Shown here piece by piece: positions 42,024 to 49,502 of a DNA stretch of 64,000 bases (the stretch's first letter is position 1; the number at the start of each line of letters is the position of its first letter). The DNA comes from Microbacterium paraoxydans (lineage in GTDB: Bacteria > Actinomycetota > Actinomycetes > Actinomycetales > Microbacteriaceae). A model generated the notes under the pieces. That model was not told the origin of the DNA. It saw only the letters and a list, made by a program, of their open reading frames with translations, and did no database searches. A program made the position numbers and the translations under genes. The DNA lies in NCBI RefSeq assembly GCF_018224615.1, contig NZ_JAGTUK010000001.1:558001-622000 (forward strand), read 5' to 3'.

Positions 42024-43549
42024 CAGTAAGCCCCCTTCGGCTGGATCATCACCTTCGCGGTCCGCCACATGATCTGCAGATCGTTCATGACCGACCAGTT
42101 CTCGACGTACCGCAGGTCGAGGCGCACGCTCTCGTCCCACGACAGGTCGCTGCGTCCGGACACCTGCCACAGACCGGTGATCCCGGGCTTGATGTACAGG
42201 CGGCGGAACACGGTGCCGTCGTACGCCGTGACCTCACTGGGCAGCGGCGGACGAGGCCCGACGACACTCATGTCGCCGGTGAGGACGTTCCAGAACTGCG
42301 GCAGTTCGTCGAGCGACAGCTTGCGCAGCACCTTGCCCACGCGGGTGACGCGGGGGTCGTCCTTCATCTTGAACAGAAGACCGGCGCCGTCGTTCTGCGC
42401 CTTGAGGGCGGCGAGCTGCTGCTCGGCGTCGGTCTTCATCGAGCGGAACTTCACCATCTTGAACCGGCGTCCGTCACGGCCGACGCGCTCCTGGAAGAAG
42501 AACGCGGGACCGGGCGAGTCGAGCTTGATCAGCGCCATCAGCACCGGGGTGATGAGAGCGATCGGGATCAGCGCGACCGTCGCGACGAGGATGTCGAGCG
42601 CGCGCTTGAGCACGTGCACTCCGCCCTCGTAGGTCGGGATCTTCACCTGGATCAGCGGCAGGCCGTCGACCTGCCGCAGCGAGATGCGCGGACCCGCGAC
42701 GTCCGTCAGTCGACTCGAGAGCACGAGCTCGGCGGCCGTGCCCTCGAGCTGCCAGCTGAGCTGCTTGACGAAGTCGGGGTCCCCGTCGGGGCGGCTCGCC
42801 ACGATGATGGTGTCCGCCCCGAGCTGGGTCGCCGCATCGGCGACGGTGTCGAGGTCCCCGACGACCGGGTAGATGCTCTCGCCGATCGCGAACGCGCCGG
42901 CCTTGCGATCCGCCAACGTCGTCCCCACGACGTGGTAGCCGTTCTCTGCGCCCTTCTGCAGAGACGTGATCACATATTCGACGTCCTCGGTGGCGCCGAC
43001 CACCAGGGTGCGCGACGCGTACTGGCCCCGGATGCGGCGGCGCTGCAGCCACCTCCGCCAGGCCCAGCGCGCGCCGAGCAGTCCGAACGTGCCCACTGGG
43101 AGCGCGATGAGGAACAGCGGCTGCAGTTCCTCCCACGTCAGCAGGACGCCCGCGATTGCGGTGATGCCGAATGCCAGACCGCTGGCGTGCGCCACGCGGC
43201 GGTATTCCATGGCCCCGGACCCGAAGATGGCGGCCTCGCGGGTGTTGAGCGCCGACAGCGTCAGGTACCAGGCGAGGCCGAGCAGAGCGGCGTTGCGCAC
43301 TGCCTCGATCGCCACGACGCCGGAGGCCAGCTGGACGGCCACGGTCAGAGCGAGAGCGGTCAGGATGACAGCCGCATCCGTGATCCGCAGCCGCATCCGA
43401 TAGTGGCGTTCCCACTGCCGACGCCGTTCCAGCGTCGCCGAAGCTCGCGGCGTGCTCGCCGGTCGCGTGGACGACGTGGTGGCCCGCGGAGCGGCGGACG
43501 GAACGAACCCCGTGCGAGAGATGCTCAGCGCATCCTCGACGGACGTCAT
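42023..43549 (-). CDS. Polyprenyl-phosphate sugar-1-phosphate transferase (WbaP/WcaJ type)
   Basis: The protein has 508 residues. Four N-terminal helices (about 50-165) and a CoA-binding-like Rossmann region (RTLVVGATEDVEYVITSL) precede the C-terminal bacterial sugar transferase domain (about 315-508). That domain shows KRALDILVA, PAFFFQERVGRDGRRFKMVKF, LRKLSLDELPQFWNVLTGDMSVVGPRPPLP and KPGITGLWQVSGRS. It starts polymer synthesis by placing hexose-1-phosphate on undecaprenyl phosphate. ATG at 43549 follows AAGGGG. It is the first gene of a six-gene operon that ends with Wzx. Confidence 0.9.
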   Translation of the reverse strand: MTSVEDALSISRTGFVPSAAPRATTSSTRPASTPRASATLERRRQWERHYRMRLRITDAAVILTALALTVAVQLASGVVAIEAVRNAALLGLAWYLTLSALNTREAAIFGSGAMEYRRVAHASGLAFGITAIAGVLLTWEELQPLFLIALPVGTFGLLGARWAWRRWLQRRRIRGQYASRTLVVGATEDVEYVITSLQKGAENGYHVVGTTLADRKAGAFAIGESIYPVVGDLDTVADAATQLGADTIIVASRPDGDPDFVKQLSWQLEGTAAELVLSSRLTDVAGPRISLRQVDGLPLIQVKIPTYEGGVHVLKRALDILVATVALIPIALITPVLMALIKLDSPGPAFFFQERVGRDGRRFKMVKFRSMKTDAEQQLAALKAQNDGAGLLFKMKDDPRVTRVGKVLRKLSLDELPQFWNVLTGDMSVVGPRPPLPSEVTAYDGTVFRRLYIKPGITGLWQVSGRSDLSWDESVRLDLRYVENWSVMNDLQIMWRTAKVMIQPKGAY

Positions 43550-43584
43550 GCCGAGGCCCCTTGAGCCGTGAATGTACGCAGAAT

Positions 43585-43625
43585 TCCCCAGTGCGCCATT
43601 GATTTCCCCAGTTTGATATCCCCAG
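43585..43625 (-). promoter_or_regulatory. Three CTGGGGA direct repeats before the sugar transferase operon
   Basis: On the minus strand CTGGGGA occurs at 43619-43625, 43605-43611 and 43585-43591 (14 and 20 bases apart), 36-76 bases before the start codon and therefore outside the ribosome binding site. The repeats match those before the TagD-like gene. Confidence 0.5.
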
Positions 43626-43857
43626 ACCGTGAACCCCACGTTCACGGCAGTCGTCTGCGTCCCGACCCCTCGGGTCCTGCTGGAACTCCGTGATCCCACA
43701 TCTCGGAGTCGATTCCGCCGTCCCAACCGGCGGATTCGTGCAGCAGGCGCTGCAGACCTGGAACACTGTAGCCGATCCGGCTATGGAACGGAAGACAAAT
43801 CCGGGGAATGGATGAATCCGCGCCGGGCCGCGGCGATCTCCGTCACGGGCAGAGCGC

Positions 43858-43863
43858 TATCCT
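43858..43863 (+). promoter_or_regulatory. Leaderless -10 element of the LtrA-like gene
   Basis: TATCCT, six bases, then GTG at 43870. Confidence 0.5.
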
Positions 43864-43869
43864 GGCGCC

Positions 43870-45060
43870 GTGACCGCGCCCCCACCCGCCACACGACTCC
43901 GTCTGCGCACCATGCTGCCGCGCGATCCCGCTCAACCGCATCGCGCGGCGAGCCCGCTCGAGCTGTTCTTCGATCTCGTGTTCGTGGTCGCCGTCAGCAT
44001 CGCCTCGTCCCAGCTCCACCACGCGCTCTCGCACGCGGACTTCGTGCACGGGATCACGTCGTACGCCATGGTTTTCTTCGCCATCTGGTGGGCGTGGATG
44101 AACTTTACGTGGTTCGCGACCTCGTTCGACACCGACGACTGGCTCTACCGCGTCACCACCTTCGTGCAGATGGGTGGCGTGCTCATTCTCGCGGCGGGTG
44201 TCCCGCGGGCTTTCGACGACGGCGACTTCACGGTGCCGGTCATCGGCTACGTCGTGATGCGCGTGGCAATCGTCGCCCAGTGGCTCCGGGCCTCCAGGTC
44301 GGCGGGCCCCTTGCGCTCCGCGACCCGTCGCTACGCCGCGGGCATCGCCGGGGTGCAGGTGCTGTGGGTGCTGTTCCTCTTGATCCCGCAGGGCCCGGCG
44401 CAGCTCGTGGCATTCATCGCGTGCGCCCTGATCGAGATCGCCGTGCCGGTGTTCGCCGAGTACCGTCACCAGACGCCGTGGCATCCGCACCACGTCACGG
44501 AGCGATACGGGCTGTTCACGCTGATCGTGCTGGGGGAGAGCCTGCTCGCCTCCGCGAATGCGATCATCGACGCCCTCGACGAGGTAGAGGCGCTCGGGCC
44601 GCTGATCGCGATCTCGGTGCTCACGCTCGTCGTCACGGCGTCACTGTGGTGGATCTACTTCTGGCCGCCGCATCACCGCGCGATCACGTCGTTCCGGCGT
44701 TCGCTCCGCTACGGATACGCGCACTACTTCGTGTTCGCGGCGGCCGCGGCCTTCTCGGCAGGCATCGAGGTGGAGCTGGACGTGCTCACCGGGCAGAGCG
44801 AGCTGTCGAGCATGACGGCCTCGTTCACCGTGACGGTGCCCATCGCCGTCTTCCTCGTCGGCATCTGGTGGATCGCGATCAAGGACAACGCCGACCGCGT
44901 CGTCAACACGGTCGTGCCCGTCGGTGCGGCACTCGTGCTGCTCGATCCCGTGCTCCCGGTCCCGGTCACCCTCACGGCCCTGATCCTCGCGGGAATCGTG
45001 GTCGTGCTGGTGCTGCGCCCGCCGGTCGCCCGGAGCGAGGGCGGGTCGTCCGCGCGGTGA
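43870..45060 (+). CDS. Low temperature requirement A (LtrA) family membrane protein
   Basis: This 396-residue protein has 10-12 hydrophobic helices. The family's first-helix signature ASPLELFFDLVFVVAVS (about 27-43) is present, as are WWAWMNFTWFATSFDTDDW and HHVTERYGLFTLIVLGESLL (about 200-219), which are the conserved LtrA blocks. LtrA was named from a Listeria cold-growth phenotype; its molecular function is not settled. The GTG start is supported by the leaderless promoter. It converges on the TetR gene with 12 bases between stop codons. Confidence 0.85.
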   Translation: MTAPPPATRLRLRTMLPRDPAQPHRAASPLELFFDLVFVVAVSIASSQLHHALSHADFVHGITSYAMVFFAIWWAWMNFTWFATSFDTDDWLYRVTTFVQMGGVLILAAGVPRAFDDGDFTVPVIGYVVMRVAIVAQWLRASRSAGPLRSATRRYAAGIAGVQVLWVLFLLIPQGPAQLVAFIACALIEIAVPVFAEYRHQTPWHPHHVTERYGLFTLIVLGESLLASANAIIDALDEVEALGPLIAISVLTLVVTASLWWIYFWPPHHRAITSFRRSLRYGYAHYFVFAAAAAFSAGIEVELDVLTGQSELSSMTASFTVTVPIAVFLVGIWWIAIKDNADRVVNTVVPVGAALVLLDPVLPVPVTLTALILAGIVVVLVLRPPVARSEGGSSAR

Positions 45061-45072
45061 CGCGCGGGGCGA

Positions 45073-45687
45073 TCAGACGCAGACGGCGAACAACGCCAGG
45101 CACTCCTCGCGCAGGCGCCGGATCGCGTCGTCGTCGCCGCGCAGATGGCGGATCAGCGCGTTCTGGAGCATTCCGTCGGTGAGCGCGTAGACCAGCGCGG
45201 CGTCGAAGCGGCACGGCTTGCCGGCGAGCTCCGCGTAGCGCTCGAGGACGCCGCCGATCGCCGTCTGCAGAGCCTCTTCGATCTGCTCGATGGTGTCGCC
45301 GAACCCCGACTCGAAGAGCGCCTGGTTTCGCAGGTCGTACCACAGGCGGTGGCCGTGGGCATCGTCGCGCAGGCTCCTAGCCATCTCGTCGGCGACCCGT
45401 TCGGCGAGCTCCTTCGGGGTGGCGGCGGTCGCCACGATCTCGGCGTAGCGTTCGGCCGGGTCGCCGCGCGAGATCCGCACAGCCTCGGCGATCAGGTCGT
45501 TCTTGTCGGTGAAGTAGTAGTGGAGCGAGCCGTGCGAGAGCTCGGAGTGCTGGGCGATCTCGCGCAGTCCCGTCCTCGCGAATCCCCGCTCCGCGATGGC
45601 TTCGAGGGCGGCCTCCGCCAGGCTGCGGCGGCGCAATGCGAACTTGTCGGTCCCGGCGCGCTCGGCCCTCTTCATCGCTGTGGTCAT
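45073..45687 (-). CDS. TetR/AcrR family transcriptional regulator
   Basis: The protein has 204 residues. Residues 20-66 are the helix-turn-helix: SLAEAALEAIAERGFARTGLREIAQ, then HSELSHGSLHYYFTDKNDLIAEAV, the classic TetR recognition helix and YYFxxKxxL ending. The C-terminal 130 residues form the helical ligand and dimer domain. A 28-bp inverted repeat at 45756, about 70 bases upstream of the start, is a likely operator for autoregulation. The genes on either side (LtrA and the small protein at 46128) are candidate targets. Confidence 0.9.
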   Translation of the reverse strand: MTTAMKRAERAGTDKFALRRRSLAEAALEAIAERGFARTGLREIAQHSELSHGSLHYYFTDKNDLIAEAVRISRGDPAERYAEIVATAATPKELAERVADEMARSLRDDAHGHRLWYDLRNQALFESGFGDTIEQIEEALQTAIGGVLERYAELAGKPCRFDAALVYALTDGMLQNALIRHLRGDDDAIRRLREECLALFAVCV

Positions 45688-45755
45688 GTCTCGTCCTCGA
45701 CTCGTCCGCCCGCCCGGGTATCGGTCATGCTAGTGCGTCGTCGCGCACATTTGAA

Positions 45756-45783
45756 CAGTCGTCAAGGAAAAACTTGACAACTG
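45756..45783. promoter_or_regulatory. Inverted repeat, likely TetR operator
   Basis: Arms of 11 bp with one mismatch (45756-45766 and 45773-45783) surround GAAAAA; the core is GTCAAG-N6-CTTGAC. Size and position fit the operator of the TetR gene at 45073. Confidence 0.65.
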
Positions 45784-45979
45784 ACCAACACCGTGTTGCA
45801 CTGGATGCATCGTTGCCGTGCGCATCCCCAGTGCCCGGCCATCGACGACGCCGAGCGAGCGATTCCCCGTCGCCCCGGCATCCGCTGCCCGACGAACTCT
45901 CGATGGGCAGCACGCGCGGCGGAGCGGTGTCCCCACATCCTCCGTCGCGCCCCCGAGCCGTCGTCCGGCGCATATCTGC

Positions 45980-45985
45980 TATACT
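45980..45985 (+). promoter_or_regulatory. Candidate -10 element for the gene at 46128
   Basis: TATACT is a near-consensus -10 hexamer; no clear -35 is seen 17 bases upstream. Confidence 0.4.
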
Positions 45986-46127
45986 GACGATGCAACGTGT
46001 GCGTTTCGCCCCTCTCGGCCGCCGCGTCGCCACTGATCAGGGCCATCCACGGACCGCGCACATCGACGCGCGCGGCGCCGCCCTCGATCTCTCGACTCGC
46101 GGGCCCGACTGCGCCCGCCACACAGCA

Positions 46128-46406
46128 ATGAGCATGACCATGAGCACTACCACCGTCCCCCCGTCCGATCCCCTGACCTGGAAGCAGGCAGACGTCGACG
46201 TGCACGTCGCGACCCGCGCCGGCGAGTTCGCCGGGTTCGTCGAGTTCGACGGCAGCGCGCACGTCGTGCGCGATGCCCGCGGCGCCGACCTCGGCGCCTT
46301 CGACTCGCTCGACGCGGCCTTCCGAGCCCTCGACGACGCGCAGCAGCCCGCACCGCGCCCCGAGCTCCGCGCCTGGCGGCGCCGGATGCGCCGGGCGCGA
46401 GCCTGA
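46128..46406 (+). CDS. Small conserved-looking protein, unknown function
   Basis: The protein has 92 residues (88 or 90 if a later ATG is used: 46140 or 46134). The core LTWKQADVDVHVATRAGEFAGFVEFDGSAHVVRDARG has alternating polar and hydrophobic residues typical of a small beta sheet. A helix (SLDAAFRALDDAQ) and a basic tail (RAWRRRMRRARA) follow, which could bind nucleic acid or membrane. None of the three ATGs has a good Shine-Dalgarno site, and the frame stays open upstream to 45990, just after the -10 element, so a longer leaderless form is possible. A strong terminator follows. Confidence 0.5.
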   Translation: MSMTMSTTTVPPSDPLTWKQADVDVHVATRAGEFAGFVEFDGSAHVVRDARGADLGAFDSLDAAFRALDDAQQPAPRPELRAWRRRMRRARA

Positions 46407-46428
46407 ACCGCACGTCTCCGCACGACAC

Positions 46429-46467
46429 GACGAAGGCGCGAGCAGCTCGGCTGCTCGCGCCTTCGTC
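46429..46467. terminator. Strong bidirectional terminator
   Basis: A perfect 18-bp stem (46429-46446 with 46450-46467) with a TCG loop lies between the convergent genes ending at 46406 and 46483. Confidence 0.9.
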
Positions 46468-46482
46468 TGTGTGAACGATCGG

Positions 46483-47892
46483 TCAGCGCGTCGACCGGTC
46501 GTCGGTCTCCACCACGTCGATCGTGATCTTCTCGAGCGGGCTGTCGTCATCGAGCTCGTCGTCGAGCACCTCGTCGCCCAGGAACGTCTCCACGACCGTC
46601 TCCTCGGCCGAGTCCGAACCCGACTCGTCGTCGTCCTCGTCGATCGTGGCCTCCGTCACTCCGAGCGAGGCGGGCACCGCATCGTCGCTGAAGATGCCGT
46701 CAGGGCGGATGAGCTCGCGCACCTCGGCCATGAAGCTCGACAGCTGCTGCTGCTGCCACCGCAGCTGCCGCGTCCGGTCCTCCGCGTCGTGCAGCACCGC
46801 GGTGGTGTGACCCGTGACCGCATCGACGATCTTCTGCGACTTCAGACGGGCCCTGTCGAGGATCTCGCGCGCCCGCACCTGGGCATCGGCCTCGATCGCC
46901 TGCGCCTGCGAACGCATGAGCCGCTCGTAGTCGTCCGCCTTCGCGGAGATACGCTGCGCGTGCTCGAGCGACGCCGTGACCTGCTCGTTGGCGTCGGTCG
47001 TGATGCGCTCGGCGTGCGCCACGGCCTGGTTGTGCAGCACCAGGAACTCCTGCTGCGCGTCGTCCTGACGGCGGGTCAGCGTCTCCTCGAACTCCAGCAC
47101 ACGGGCGTTCATCTCGCGGACCTCGCGCTCGGCGTCGGCGCGCAGCTGCGTGGTCTCCCGGGTGACGAGCGAACGCAGCGCCGCCGCGCCCTTCTCCGCC
47201 TCGGTGCGGATCGCGGTGGCCTCCTGCGACGCCTGGTTCACCTTCTCCGCCGCGTGCGACGCCTCGCGCTCGATGCGCGCCTCGTGGGCCGTGTACTCGG
47301 TCTCCATCTTCAAGCGCACCTGGTCGGCGTCACGCTGCGCCTGGGACGTGATGCGGTCGGCGTCGGCCTCGGCCTCGGCCCGCTGGGCGGCGACCTCTTC
47401 GCGCGCCGCCGCCATGAGCCGGTCGGCCTGCACCGCCGCGTTCTGGATGAGGACGTTCGCCTGCTCCTCCGCGACGCGCAGGATCGCCTCGAACTGCTGA
47501 CGCGAGGGAGCCTCTTCGCCGTCGGGCTGCGGGGCGTCGACGAGCTCGGAGGTCAGCGTGGCCACCTGCTGCTCGGCGTCGGCGACCTTGGCGTTCGCGG
47601 CGGCGAGCTCGGCCTCCAGCGCCTCGCGCGCCGCACGCTCCTCCGCGCGGATCGCCTCGACCGACTCGGTCTCCCTGGTCTGCGTCTCGGCCAGCTGGTC
47701 CGACAGCTGCTGAACCTGCGCGCGCAGCGACGCCAGCGCTGCGTCGACCTCGCCCTTGTCGTAGCCGCGGAAGCCGATCGTGAACGCGGCGTTGGACGTC
47801 GGCGACTGCTGGTCGCGCGGTGCCGTCTCGATCAACTGGTCGAAGAAGTCGGGCGACCGCTCGTCGCGGGGGCTGTCCGAGGATTCGCTCAT
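46483..47892 (-). CDS. DivIVA-domain coiled-coil protein
   Basis: The protein has 469 residues. After a disordered start, FTIGFRGYDKGEVDAALASL (about 37-56) is the DivIVA N-terminal membrane-targeting motif (F-x-x-G-x-RGYD-x-x-x-V). Residues 60-375 form one long coiled coil with Glu/Ala/Arg heptads, and the C-terminal 80 are strongly acidic (EDDDESGSDSAEE). This is the shape of actinobacterial DivIVA/Scy/FilP-type organisers of polar growth or septation. It is cytoplasmic and membrane-associated at curved sites. ATG at 47892 follows AAAGG. A single-gene transcript is likely, ended by the terminator at 46429. Confidence 0.8.
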   Translation of the reverse strand: MSESSDSPRDERSPDFFDQLIETAPRDQQSPTSNAAFTIGFRGYDKGEVDAALASLRAQVQQLSDQLAETQTRETESVEAIRAEERAAREALEAELAAANAKVADAEQQVATLTSELVDAPQPDGEEAPSRQQFEAILRVAEEQANVLIQNAAVQADRLMAAAREEVAAQRAEAEADADRITSQAQRDADQVRLKMETEYTAHEARIEREASHAAEKVNQASQEATAIRTEAEKGAAALRSLVTRETTQLRADAEREVREMNARVLEFEETLTRRQDDAQQEFLVLHNQAVAHAERITTDANEQVTASLEHAQRISAKADDYERLMRSQAQAIEADAQVRAREILDRARLKSQKIVDAVTGHTTAVLHDAEDRTRQLRWQQQQLSSFMAEVRELIRPDGIFSDDAVPASLGVTEATIDEDDDESGSDSAEETVVETFLGDEVLDDELDDDSPLEKITIDVVETDDRSTR

Positions 47893-48093
47893 GGTTGAAG
47901 CCTTTCTGGCGTGTCCGGGACGCGGAGCGGGGGCTCCGACCGGCGGACGGGATCGCACGCACGGGCGAGGAGGCCGCCCGGCGCACGTCGCGACCGTGTC
48001 CTCAGCGGACGCTGTGCCGGGCGCGACGCGGTCCTAGCCTAGTTGCGTCGGCTGAGGATCGTGAGCCCCTCTTCACAGCGCGACGGCCGCTCC

Positions 48094-48615
48094 TCAACCG
48101 GTGCGCGACCAGCGGGCGTTCCGGTCGTCGAGCAGCGGCCCGCGCACGTACGAGACCGGCGGCCCGTCCGAGACGGTGAGACCGCGCGCGCCCGCGACCG
48201 CCCGGATGCGCGAGCGCAGGTCGGTCCACAGCGCTGTGGTCTGCGGGAACCCCATGTACTCGCGGAACGTCTCGACGCGCACCAGGGCGCCCTCGGGATC
48301 CGGGGCCACCCGCACCACGGTGTCGTCGGGCTCGACGAAACGGATCCCGATGTCCCCATCAGGAAGCGGGAGGAAGTCCTTGCCGTTCGCGGCCGCCTGC
48401 GCCAGGAGCCCCCGTGCCTCCGACACGGGCACGGGGATTCGCAGCGTGATGCCGAACTCTGCGAGAGCACGGTCGAGCTGGGCGCGGGCGAAGCGCTCGC
48501 CGGCTCGCCGCCCTGAGGCCGCGGCGCTGCGGTTCAGCCACGGGCGCAGGAACGCCGCCCCGACGATGATCGCCAGGATGAGCAGTCCGAACAGGAGGGC
48601 GAGAACGGGGTCCAC
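48094..48615 (-). CDS. Membrane-anchored small protein, unknown function
   Basis: The protein has 173 residues. GTG at 48615 gives an N-terminal membrane helix at once (PVLALLFGLLILAIIVGAAF, residues 3-22), followed by a cytoplasmic or external domain of 150 residues with strands such as GITLRIPVPVS, IGIRFVEPDDTVVRVAPDPEGALVRVE and a C-terminal SDGPPVSYVRGPLLDDRNARW. I do not recognise the family. The start has only a weak binding site. The gene at 48638 ends 22 bases upstream on the same strand, so the two are probably co-transcribed. Confidence 0.6.
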   Translation of the reverse strand: MDPVLALLFGLLILAIIVGAAFLRPWLNRSAAASGRRAGERFARAQLDRALAEFGITLRIPVPVSEARGLLAQAAANGKDFLPLPDGDIGIRFVEPDDTVVRVAPDPEGALVRVETFREYMGFPQTTALWTDLRSRIRAVAGARGLTVSDGPPVSYVRGPLLDDRNARWSRTG

Positions 48616-48637
48616 GAGACGTCCGTGAGCGGCCCGT

Positions 48638-48943
48638 TCAGTGCGGTGTGGTGAGCTTGTCCAGGACGAGCTCACCCGACGCGTTGAGCGCCTGCATGAT
48701 CTCCTGCACCGTGTGCGGATCAATGGGGGGAGGCTCTGCCGCATCGAAGCCGAACTGCAGCGGGATCGCCGGGTGGATCCAGATCGTCGCCCGTTTGTCG
48801 GGGCCCGCCCCGACGGGCAGCCAGGTCATCATGAAGCTCTCCTGGCGGCGGAGTTTCGTCGAGATCACGATCTTCAGGTGCGCCAGGGTCTGGTCCTCGA
48901 TGAGGATCGGGTCGGAATGCCCGTCGTACCGGAGTCTGCCCAT
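48638..48943 (-). CDS. DUF7882-type small protein of Microbacteriaceae
   Basis: The protein has 101 residues. It begins MGRLRYDG and continues LAHLKIVISTKLRRQESFMMTW, then TIWIHPAIPLQFGF and a closing helix (HTVQEIMQALNASGELVL). This matches a small protein common in Microbacteriaceae, often mislabelled as an ATP-dependent DNA ligase; it is far too short for one and has no ligase motif. Its function is unknown. A TACGGT hexamer ends seven bases before the ATG, so the message may be nearly leaderless. Confidence 0.75.
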   Translation of the reverse strand: MGRLRYDGHSDPILIEDQTLAHLKIVISTKLRRQESFMMTWLPVGAGPDKRATIWIHPAIPLQFGFDAAEPPPIDPHTVQEIMQALNASGELVLDKLTTPH

Positions 48944-49071
48944 AGTGCTGACCGTACACCCCGGCGCGACGTGCTGCCTCTCATCCCCTCTCGATGCAAC
49001 CCCCTTGGCGTCGAGCCGCGACGAGCCTACTGTCGCCGGACAGGCGGGCCACGGAATCGCGCAGGGAGCAG

Positions 49072-49371
49072 GTGACGGCAGTGGTGGGTGAGGCGAAGAG
49101 AGTGGCACGCGTGAGGATCGTCGTGAACGACGTGGGGTTCGTCCTCGCTCCTGGCCAGTCCGCCGACGAACTGAAGGCGGAGATCGACGGCGCCGTGCGG
49201 GGCGGCGGTGGCTTCGTCACCTTCACCGTGGCGGACGGGGCGACCGTGAACGTGCTCGTCTCGCCGATGAGCCACGTCGTGATCTCGGTGGACCCGGACG
49301 AGCCGGAGTCGGACCAGCCGCCGATCGACATCGCCCCACGCGGAACATCCATCGACCACGACCTCCTCTGA
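49072..49371 (+). CDS. Small conserved-looking protein, unknown function
   Basis: The protein has 99 residues from GTG at 49072, placed by GGGAG at 49064-49068. The core ARVRIVVNDVGFVLAPGQSADELKAEIDGAVRGGGGFVTFTVADGATVNVLVS alternates strands and one helix in a compact alpha-plus-beta fold; the tail is acidic and Pro-rich. There is no signal or catalytic motif. It is divergent from the DUF7882 gene. Confidence 0.6.
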   Translation: MTAVVGEAKRVARVRIVVNDVGFVLAPGQSADELKAEIDGAVRGGGGFVTFTVADGATVNVLVSPMSHVVISVDPDEPESDQPPIDIAPRGTSIDHDLL

Positions 49372-49502
49372 CGCCGCAGAAGACGATCACACGGATCGTG
49401 CGCCCTCGGGGTGGCGTTCCCGGCCGCGGAGCCCCGCGCTTGGTACGGTGACCGCGGTGGACATCATGTCCCTGGGGCCGCCGAGCAAGAGAGAACTTCG
49501 AG

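Larger units (their letters stand above)
43550..43869. other. 320-base divergent intergenic region
   Basis: It holds the triple TGGGGA repeat (43585-43625) on the side of the sugar transferase and the leaderless LtrA promoter at 43858. The middle (43630-43850) shows no gene that I can support. Confidence 0.5.
45688..46127. other. 440-base intergenic region with operator and promoter
   Basis: It holds the TetR operator (45756-45783) and a TATACT hexamer (45980-45985) that probably serves the gene at 46128 with a leader of about 140 bases. I see no further gene. Confidence 0.5.

Noticed and set aside
48638..48943. ATP-dependent DNA ligase
   Set aside because: Homologs are sometimes labelled this way, but 101 residues without a KxDG motif cannot be a ligase.
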